A stretch of DNA of 64,000 bases, from positions 62,001-126,000 of the forward strand of contig JAPDOI010001749.1 of assembly GCA_029168955.1 (NCBI GenBank). The letters run 5' to 3'. The translations under genes and the position numbers were made by a program. The notes below the pieces were generated by a model that worked only from the letters and a program-made list of their open reading frames with translations, was not told the DNA's origin and ran no database searches. Source of the DNA: Aplectana chamaeleonis (Eukaryota > Nematoda > Chromadorea > Rhabditida > Cosmocercidae). Below are positions 55,871-64,000 of the stretch, in pieces (the first letter of the stretch is position 1; the number at the start of each line of letters is the position of its first letter).

Positions 55871-56620
55871 GTGTCCCATAACTACCCAGTTATCAAAACA
55901 TGGTTTTATAAAATTCCTTCAGAAAGGTAAGGTGAGCCAGTAGTGATTAATAACAAGTAATCTCATGAATTGTCCCCTCATCATATGCTCTCGTAATTCT
56001 CTAACACTTTGTATTGATATTAATAGGAATAATTTGTAACTCGATATTTTCTCGTTGACACGGAAAAAACAAACAGCTGCAGTTATCGAGTGAAGGATAG
56101 ATGTGGTGGCATTAAGTTTCATTAGCCTCAAAGCGTCCTCCACTACTACACGTGTTTTTTTGCACTTTGTCCCTTCACATGCAGCTGATTTCTTATTCAA
56201 CATTTTCCTCTTGTCCTTCTGAAAACATTCCTTTCGTTTAATTCGATTATTCTCAGAGTCTCCCTCACGCTTTCTCCTTTTCAGAAACAAACAGAATTGC
56301 TCTGTGAAGCCTTAGAATATAGTAGATTCTTGTTATTGGGTGTCGCTCTGGACGAATGATGAGTCAGTTATTTTTCCTCATGGTTTTGTACATGTGCATG
56401 ACTGAGAACATGCGATTCCGGGATGGGACTCCAATACCAGCTTGTTTGCTCAGGCTTCTGTTCACTAGACGGGAGTATCGCGCGGTCAAGGCAATGAGGA
56501 CCTATCAACAATCATATCGGTTCCAGTGAACTCAAATTTTAAATGTGGAATCCATAGACACCTATTGGTAATAGGAAACTCATTTACCTGAACACATTTC
56601 GTGGATTGTTGAATAGCGCA

Positions 56621-57233
56621 TTAAAACCAGTGTTCACGATAAAGAAACCGTATTCCTTCAGTTTTCAAAAGTTTTTTGACTAGGTAGGCCTCCATTTCGA
56701 TGGTGAGAGGTTAATAGTAAAAAAAAGCTCTCTACAAGAACTCTCAAATATCGGAGAAAAAAAGTGTTCAGAAGAAACCTCTGAAATACTTAAATACGCG
56801 TGTTCCTGTGCAAATCTTCCCGGGAGACTGCAGACAATGCGTGAAACCTAACGTCGGGAATGGTTTGCGATTCAAAATTCTTCAGATAAGTGTCTCTGTT
56901 TCTCTGTTTCTTTACTCAAAAACTCTTCTTGAAAATAAGATTGGGCAAATGCACATGCTTGGATGTAAGAATCTGTTGTGATAGAGGAATATTCACAAAT
57001 TCGACAATTGTTGCTCTGATGAAACGAACGCAGGACAAATCCTGTATACATAATGATTTGGGCGGGTGGTGATGCAATGGAGTCGGCTGGGCCCAATGAG
57101 AGATTCTCACCCACTCCCTGACTGTTTCTCCTCGTAGCTTCTTACGATCTTACTTTTCTTCAGAGGGACTCAAACGTTACTTTTTTTTTGCCAGAAAACG
57201 GGCATTATTTTCATTGCGAAACACTGCCTTTAA
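56621..57233. mobile_element. TTAA-type element, diverged
   Basis: The left end TTAAAACCAGTGTTCACGAT and the right end TTGCGAAACACTGCCTTTAA are inverted. The interior is unlike the main sub-families. Sequence between 55871 and 56620 holds nothing I recognise. Confidence 0.55.
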
Positions 57234-57413
57234 CAAACTTCTCGTCAAACTTCGAGAAGCTGACTTGATGCTGAAGCGCTCCGCACTCAAAGCCTTTTGG
57301 GCTAAGTTGAGTGAAGTGAATGAAAGACATCTTACCAATAGGGACATAGTTTCCTCAGCTACTCTTATGGCAAACCATTTATATATGAAAAAAACCATTT
57401 TTATCACGCAGAG

Positions 57414-58308
57414 TTAAAGGCAGTGCTTAGCGATAATCTTCAATATAAAGATTTAGTCGCTATATTTGATTAAGTGGCCCCGGGTAGAATCTAGAAGCGA
57501 CGTAGAATTTGGAGAGAAATGCACCAGAAGTGCGCGAAGGTGCTGGAATTCTTTGAAAGGCATCGTACGCGCAGGTAACCGTATTTTATTTTGTCATGTT
57601 TTTGTGTAGCTTGGCCTCCTCGAGTGGAAAGAAAATGTTCAAAGGGGTCCAAAAAGAAAAACTCTACATTTGTAAAGAAAAGTCAATCGGAACACATTGT
57701 AATGATATGCAATTTGAATTTCGCGCCTAAACCCTTTTTGAAGTTTTTCTGCTTTGGAGGCCTCGTCACTGTCATTTTCGGAGTTTTTCTGCATTTGGAG
57801 TTCGTGCCGTAACTATTTTTTCCATGTTGCCTTACGGTCGCATCAACATTCCTAGGTAAAAAGTGCGTGGATGACTGGTTGGGGATTATGGTGGCGGATC
57901 TTCATTGTTGACGCTCTTCCAACCTCATTGCCCCACGTTTTTGACGCGCCAAAGGGTTTACCAGTGTGGTCTCACTGGCTCGCTTCATGAAATTGAGCCT
58001 GAAAAATGAAAATTTATTTCCAGCACGAACGATGCCTTTCATCTTACCTCCAGCCTCCTTAAGTATCATGGGAAGTGTTTGTTGTGACAAATATATAGGA
58101 AATCTTTGTGGACCCGTCCTTTACAATTCTCTACCAACCGGAGAACTACGTAGTCCATGTTATAGAATAATGTCCACTGGAAAATACGACGTTTTAATGC
58201 GTTTCTCGCCGTTTCTTCTTGTAATAATTTGGTAACACTTGAGACCAAAAAACATTGGTTCATGTGGAAAAACTCAAGGGCGAAAATCATCGTGAACACC
58301 GCCTTTGA
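57414..58308 (+). mobile_element. TTAA element, C sub-family, split by another element
   Basis: It begins TTAAAGGCAGTGCTTAGCG and ends ATCGTGAACACCGCCTTTGA. The left 57414-57552 and right 58042-58308 pieces align with 61265-61754 (TAGTCGCTATATTTGATTAA; AATCTTTGTGGACCCGTC; GGTAACACTTGAGACC). The middle is a separate insertion. Confidence 0.75.
57553..58041. mobile_element. TTAA-like element with AAAGGCATCGTACG ends, nested in C
   Basis: The left end TTGAAAGGCATCGTACGCGC and the right end GCACGAACGATGCCTTTCA are inverted. An isolated similar left end is at 16060. The four terminal bases differ from TTAA on both sides. Confidence 0.65.
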
Positions 58309-58800
58309 AGGCACAGTCCAAGCTCAAGAGGTAGCATTTTTCCGATGTTATAGTACTCCGGTCGCCGCGTGTAGCAACCCTGCCAGAAGCGCGAAATCTC
58401 GAATTCTCCTCAAATAAGCGAGAAAGAGCTAGGAAAAAAGTCGACCCGCCCCTGTGTAAGAAAAAATCGGTAACGTCCACCGAGCAAGCTTCCCGGTCTC
58501 AATATTGAAGAGGAGCAGCGATCGATTTCAATACTCTTTCTTTTCGGTCTCAAGCTTTATTTTGCTGACCTGCTTCAAAACGATAGCTGCAGAATAACAA
58601 GAAAAAACAGGTCTCGAGACAACCCGTCTGCGAACTTCTTGCCGTTCTAAATTCAGAATCTTTGAGGGGCCATAACTCCGTTCTTAGTGAGTTCTGAGCG
58701 ATTCTTAAGACACTTTTGTAGATATCACACGCGTAAGATTTTCTCCACAGACAAATAGAAAAAAGGGTAATTCGTTTCTGAGGTTGAGACTGTGCTTTCA
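58305..58800 (+). mobile_element. TTAA element, B sub-family, sharing its end with a C element
   Basis: It begins TTGAAGGCACAGTCCAAGCT and ends AGGTTGAGACTGTGCTTTCA. Its first bases are the last bases of the C element ending at 58308. Diverged B-type stretches lie inside, such as TCCTCAAATAAGCGAGA. Confidence 0.75.
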
Positions 58801-58916
58801 AAGGTGGGTTACAGCGCTTTCACCAGGGAAGCCTCCCGGAGAGCTACAGATGGAGTTTTCAAAAAGCGGGCTACTGGTGGTTGGTAAAAAGCAGTTTCAA
58901 GTATTCAGAATTTTCC

Positions 58917-59468
58917 TTTAGGGCAACTCTACACGCTCAGAAATGGTACTAATTTGCAATGACACAAATCGAAGGTTTGTAGGTGGTAGTATGGGAAGCT
59001 AACAAAGAGGACACAGACGAAAACTTGAGGCGAATAAAAGAATAGCGGGCTGTTTTCGATGTGGAGTGAAGGTGGACAGGAGTTACGCCGCCCTGAATGC
59101 TCGCTCCGGTTGAAAATAGCGGTATGCCAGCGGAAAATGTTGTGATAGCGAAGCTAATGGTTAGGACTTTTTTTCAGCTGGTTCCAGTATGCTTTACGTC
59201 GTTGGAAGCTTGAGAAACTGAGCTGAAAATCAGACCGTATCTCGAACGATCAGATCTGGAATACTTTGTGTTGGAGGGGTGGAGACTGCAAAGCGAATAG
59301 GAAGGGACTGCAAAATTTTTTTGGATTCGATATGGTTCCAGATGACGATAATTTTGGACTCGTTTTCGGTGCTTGCAGCAGCGTGAACATTTTTATTTGG
59401 ATAGCAATACGATCTCACTAACGTCGCTATCTCTCAACAACTTTGTCCAGCGTGTATGCTGCCTTTCA
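58917..59468. mobile_element. TTAA element, M sub-family, diverged
   Basis: The left end TTTAGGGCAACTCTACACGC and the right end CAGCGTGTATGCTGCCTTTC correspond to M termini. CAAATCGAAGGTTTGTAGG near the left end parallels the subterminal region of 156-1084. Confidence 0.6.
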
Positions 59469-59519
59469 ATAAACACAACCACGCAACCCAGCGGAAAGCT
59501 CCTGGACCAAATCGGCCAG

Positions 59520-59690
59520 AAAAATCGGCGAGCGGATCTCAGAAATTGTAATTAGCACCCAAAACAACACCCAGTGAAGAAGTTTTGAGCCAAATCCGGA
59601 ACAATTTTTTCTTGATACCCATTTTCTCTTTCTCTTCGCGAAGCTATCGAAAGCCGCTTTTTCAAAACTGTTCTAGAGGTGTCTAAACCA
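59520..59690 (+). repeat. Dispersed repeat E, partial copy 3
   Basis: TTAGCACCCAAAACAACACC and GAAGTTTTGAGCCAAATCC align with 3670-3715 and 55155-55205. This copy also has no insertion at the site occupied in copy 2. Confidence 0.55.
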
Positions 59691-60761
59691 TGTTCTGAAC
59701 ACTGCAGGTATAGTCCTGCGTAACAATAGATCCGCATTCAACATTTCCTTAAAACCCCTGAGGGTTTATGAAAATGTTGAATGCCGATTATTGTTACGCG
59801 GGACTCATACCTACAATGTTCAGAACATGGTTTTCGTGAACATCTGGTATGTGTATGCAAAAACAAAACCCCTAGAAAGGAAACTTAGAGACCTGAAATT
59901 ATTTCTTTTCCTTTCCCCACAACCCTCAGTCGGCCCGTTTTTGAGGCTCCTGTTCAGCATTGGGAGAGAGAGACTTTTTCCCTAGTTAGGATCCCTCTTC
60001 TTGTGAGGGCCGTCGATTGATGTATGAGCCGTGTTTCATATAAGTTTGTTTTCTCTCACCTTCTCTTCTGCAAGTCACAAGGAAACTAATTAGAACGACA
60101 ATCATACCCCCGATCTGGAAGCTGACATCGCAAAGCTTGCCAGTGTGGTCCTATGCGTGAATACACCGAAAGGGAATTGGAGACCTGGGACGATTTGATC
60201 CCAGCGATTCCGCTTGGGACATTCTCCACGTAAAACCGTAATGTATGCGTCTTTAGCGATACTGTTGATGTCGTCATGCAACCTCGTTCATTCACTAGAC
60301 ATACGTACATATGAGGAGACTATAAATGGGATCAGAAGAGAATTATGACGAAGATCTTTGGTAGAAGCACAATACAATCTAACGATAGATTAACGCTTTC
60401 CTTGATACAGAGAGAAGACTTCGTCATCGTCACTAGTTTTTCTCCCTTTATCCACTCATTGTTTATGCCCCGCAGCATTGCAATGGAGGTCCTTTCATAT
60501 TTGGTTTTTGTCTTTCATTCCATTTCCTTGTTTCTTCTCAGCGAATAAAAGAAGCAGGCGCACCTTTCGTTCCGCTCTGACGGGCTTGTCAGTCACAATC
60601 ATGAGATAAAACATCTTTCAAACTCCGCAGCTCTCGAGTCGGGTGGGCAGGAGCCCAATTGGTCAGTTGGGTTGTCTTCAATTATAAGGACTTTCGTCAC
60701 AGCTGTTCGATCGCCTGTATCCTACACGGTCTATACGGTCTTGAAACATTGAACTGCAATT
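59691..60761. other. Unassigned, with one hairpin
   Basis: At about 59693-59830, CATGTTCTGAACACTGCAGG, AATAGATCCGCATTCAACATTT and the CCCCTGAGGG centre form a hairpin with the following ATGTTGAATGCCGATTATTG and ACAATGTTCAGAACATGG. The rest is unrecognised. Confidence 0.55.
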
Positions 60762-61268
60762 TAAAGGCACCAGGACAAAAAATTATTTTTCAGATTTCAT
60801 GCCTTATCTTTGGGAGAGAGCCACCCTCCGATTACAATGGTATCTCTCAGAAATCGTCCAAGACCCCTACGGATGGAGATACCAAGCTTCTTGGAAATGC
60901 CTGTGCATTTTGGGGGCAAAAATTTCGTGGACGAGTTGTCTTAGGCCTTTAATTCTCTTCATTCGCAACATCGCTGCACGCGAGAGCAAAACAGGATAAG
61001 GGGAGATAGACCGGCAATGGACTGAAGAACTGACGACTTGCTGGAATTCATCCATCCATCGAGTCGCTATTCGAGTTCGAAAATCTGTTAGGAGGTCGGG
61101 CCTGTGGTGGTGAGCCAAGGGTCGGGCCTGTGGTGGTCGCTTATATCTCGCTTATTTGGGAGGAATTGAGATCTGGCACTTGGCAGGTGGTATACAGAAG
61201 GGGTCTACTACACCAAACAAGTGAAAATCACTAAAATTCATATCTGAGGGTGTACTGTGCCTTTTTAA
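60762..61268 (+). mobile_element. TTAA element, D sub-family, joined to a C element
   Basis: It begins TTAAAGGCACCAGGACAAAA and ends GGGTGTACTGTGCCTTTTTAA. It aligns with 55204-55705 along its length. Its final TTAA at 61265-61268 is also the first TTAA of the following C element. Confidence 0.85.
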
Positions 61269-61754
61269 AGGCAGTGTTTGACGATAATCCTCGATTTTGA
61301 GATTACTTGCTAAATCGATTGCTTGGCACCCAGGTAAAACTTATATGACGAAGAAATCGAGAAAAACGCCCAAGAAGGACAAGAGATCCTTCACTCTCAC
61401 CCCGCATCTTTACTCTCTCACGGAATCTGTTCGTTTTGGACAATAGAAATCTTTGTGGACACGTCTTTTGCAATTCTCTACTCGCTGTTCCTTCCTTCTT
61501 TCTTTTAACCCTAGCTAATACTGTTTTGCCTGAAATATTCTTTTTATTTTCGATTAACCTCTATTTTTCACCACCGTGAACATGTTCATCCAACCGGACA
61601 ACTGGTCCATGCCAGAGAATAATGTTACTGAAATTAGAAGCGTTTTCGTACGTTTCTCGCCGTTTATTCGTAATTTTAGCAAACACTTGGTGGCCAATGC
61701 ATTGATTTGAGTGGAAATCCCGGGAACGAAAATCATCGTGAACATTGCCTTTAA
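61265..61754 (+). mobile_element. TTAA element, C sub-family, best complete copy
   Basis: It begins TTAAAGGCAGTGTTTGACGA and ends ATCGTGAACATTGCCTTTAA. It serves as reference for the copies at 8505, 24103, 57414 and about 63440. It is about 490 bp and has no transposase frame. Confidence 0.88.
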
Positions 61755-61921
61755 AGAGGTGCACACGTGTGTCCATCTGCGCCAATATCTTTCCCACCTT
61801 GGAGGGGTGGAAGGTTGTATCCGCTCGCCGTAGTGTAGCCGAACATTATCTGTGTGGCAAAATATGGCTTGAGAAAGCATGAACAACGGTTGCAGCATCA
61901 TTGCCGATTTGTCATATTAGA

Positions 61922-62054
61922 GGCCGGGATCATACTCCCTGCGAAGACCGACGCGACAGCATTGTTTACCATCCGTATCGACCGAAAATCGATATGCGCG
62001 CCTGATATGCACCGTCGCGCTGTCGCTGGTCGCGGAAAAAGCATGATCCCGGCC
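61922..62054. mobile_element. 133-bp hairpin MITE with GGCCGGGATCAT ends
   Basis: GGCCGGGATCATACTCCCTG and CGACGCGACAGC on the left pair with GCTGTCGCTGGTCGCGG and GCATGATCCCGGCC on the right. The same left terminus occurs at 26042. The flanking duplication is not clear. Confidence 0.75.
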
Positions 62055-62465
62055 ATACCACTTCACGTCGCGCTGCGATCCTCCACGCAGTCGAGGCCAA
62101 TGCGGACTACGCATACGTGTAATATTAGGGCGCAAGAAAGCGTACTTAAAAGCGATTTGGTGTCCGCATTTACGAACACATCCGGATTCTTTGAAGGCAG
62201 GTGTTTAGTGCTCCACAAAGAGAGAAAGTTGTCCGTTGTTTGTGTCAAAAATTTAGGCTTTGGGTCCCTTTAAGAAGAGTAAGAAAGGAAGTACGACGAA
62301 AACGGCCAGGAAGTGGGGTGGAAATCTCCTGGACCAAGCCGACCTATTCGACCACTCCTGCCCATGTCATAAAAAGTACTCCTGCGTTCTTTTCATCAGG
62401 GGAACAGTTGAAGAGTTTTTCAATATTCTATATCGCGCAAAATTTCAACATCCAAGCGTTTTGCA
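62055..62465. other. Unassigned sequence
   Basis: Nothing recognisable is seen. Confidence 0.45.
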
Positions 62466-62985
62466 TTAAAGGCACAGTCCAAGCTCATGGACGAAATCTG
62501 ATATTTCCACATAATTGTATCCAAGTAGGCTCACCTCATATATCACCTACCGAGTGCGAGCTCTCAATTCCTCCTGAATAAGCGAGATATAGGAGGAAGT
62601 CACCTTGGGGCGCCTTCCACATCGGGAAGCCACTTTTTGGCACGCCCCTTTTACGATCTTTCGAGCTCAACAGTGGATGAGCGATGGTTTTTTAGATCAG
62701 TAGCCCCGTTCTTCCTCTTCATTCCCAGCCTCTTTTCTTTGTCCATGTCGTTGCTCGCATCCACACTGGTTGCAAATGACGGAAGTTACAAGTCTCAGAC
62801 AACTCGTCCACCGGCATGCTTCCGTAGCTCATTCTTTTGAGCTTAAGCGCCATAGCTTCGTTCCTAGGGTTTCTTGTACGATTCCAGATACATCATTAGG
62901 ATCAGCGTGAGATCGCTTTCTCCAGATAGGCAGAAAAACGAAGAGAAAAACGATAGTGAAGGGTTGAATTGTGCCCCCTACACCA
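62466..62985 (+). mobile_element. TTAA element, B sub-family
   Basis: It begins TTAAAGGCACAGTCCAAGCT. Inside are GAATAAGCGAGATATAGGAG, TTTACGATCTTTCGAGCTC and CAGACAACTCGTCCACC. The right end AGGGTTGAATTGTGCCCCC is decayed. It is the clearest B copy at its left side. Confidence 0.75.
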
Positions 62986-63439
62986 TCTTATTCTTTAAGA
63001 GTTTTTTCGGTACATTCTTGAAGGTTAAAAAGTTGAAAACAGAAAACAGAAGTCACTCACCTATGGATTTCGAAGCGCAAAAGTATTTTCGACGTTAAGT
63101 TTGACGCTTTGTCCGCAGTCTCCCAAATCACACCAGAGTAGGCGTAAGTAAATATCTCAGAGTTTTTTTTAAACAGGGTTTCTCCGGTATTTGGGGCAAG
63201 TATAATTTTTCAATTTTCCCTGTACCTACATAAAAATAAATGCATGGGGCCTCCATGTTCTCACTAATTTCAAGAAGAAACGGCGACAAAACGCCCTAAA
63301 ACGCCTTATTTCCAGTAGAGATAATTTTCTGTCTTTGGACAAGTTGCCCACTAGGATGAAGGAGTCTTAGGTGGTGGTGAGTGGTAAATGTAATGGCTGG
63401 CCGACCGAGAATAGAAAGATATATTATGCAAGAGCAACA
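62986..63439. other. Unassigned sequence
   Basis: Nothing recognisable is seen. Confidence 0.45.
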
Positions 63440-63690
63440 TTAATTAAGGTTCAAAGGAGAGAATGGTATAACAGGGAGTAGAAATTCGAACGGCGCGTTC
63501 ACAGAAAATTTGATTGTCACAACAAGAACAGTTCCTCCAAGAGTAAAGAGGCGGGGGTGGAGAGTACGAGCTTTTCCGTGTATTCCTGGCATATTTTCCC
63601 ACTTTCTTCGTCATTTTATGTTCACCAGGGGACCACGTGATCGTTTTAGCAAAGCGAATCCCGAAATCAAAAATTATTCTGATCACTGCC
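63440..63690 (-). mobile_element. TTAA element, C sub-family, reverse partial copy
   Basis: CACAACAAGAACAGTTCCTC, GCATATTTTCCCACTTTCTT and a right edge ATTATTCTGATCACTGCCTA match the reverse complement of the left half of C. The other half is missing. Beyond 63690 no feature is recognised. Confidence 0.6.
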
Positions 63691-64000
63691 TACAAGTACA
63701 TTCTATTTGCTTTGGCTGACGAGAGGTCGCAGATTGAGCTCGACTTTTGTCAAAGTCCCTACTGAACTTCCGTGTTTGGACTGTTTTCTCATTTTTCTGT
63801 CAGTTAAATTGGAGGCACTTATTGTTAGAACAACGGATACGGAGCGATGACAGTTATTGTATGCGCTTCCAGCGTGCTTTGCGGTTAAAGTATCAGCGCC
63901 GGCAAAGGTGTTCTGCTTCAAAGAAGACAAAAAGCGCGGCAATAGTTGGAGCTCTTCGAGAATGAACTGCTCCATCGCTCATTTACTCTTTTTTCGGACC

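Overview
The window reads as repeat-dense, gene-poor DNA from an animal nuclear genome. No bacterial operon structure, Shine-Dalgarno-led genes, rRNA or confident tRNA is visible. The only recognisable protein domains belong to non-LTR retrotransposons (LINEs). Most of the rest consists of short palindromic DNA transposons (MITEs) and minisatellites. The density of MITEs with long inverted repeats, the tetranucleotide array and the moderate AT bias would suit a nematode, but that is inference and I cannot name the species.

Layout. 0-10 kb: chains of elements ending TTAAAGGCA...TGCCTTTAA (called TTAA elements here; sub-families M, A, B, C, D, F), a 155-bp MITE with a 9-bp duplication, a mariner-type MITE inside an M element, and an array of the palindrome GCAGCATATGCTGC. 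10-16 kb: an inverted-repeat element, more TTAA elements and a 21-bp tandem repeat. 16.9-18.7 kb: a (GTAT)n microsatellite and a 1.4-kb minisatellite of 21-bp units. 18.7-28.3 kb: a promoter-like dispersed repeat, nested MITEs and a GC-rich inverted-repeat element. 29.6-34.2 kb: a 41-bp satellite, a Harbinger-like element, a mariner-like palindrome containing an A element, and a long inverted repeat. 34.7-40.1 kb: a LINE remnant split by a 5.1-kb hAT-like element with an 8-bp duplication; inside the hAT are two 42-bp satellite blocks, a second LINE pseudogene (2A-like motif, PHD finger, endonuclease, start of reverse transcriptase) and a MITE. 40-50 kb: satellites, TTAA elements and two minus-strand stretches that read like host exons. 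50-64 kb: GC-rich hairpins, a tandem repeat and further TTAA elements, several joined end to end.

How it works together. The window is best read as layered transposition. In several places a related copy elsewhere in the window shows the sequence before insertion, so target duplications can be read directly: TTAA for the dominant elements, TA for mariner types, 9 bp for a Mutator-like MITE, 8 bp for the hAT, and TTA or (C)TAA for Harbinger-like elements. I found no complete transposase or reverse transcriptase and no confidently supported host gene.
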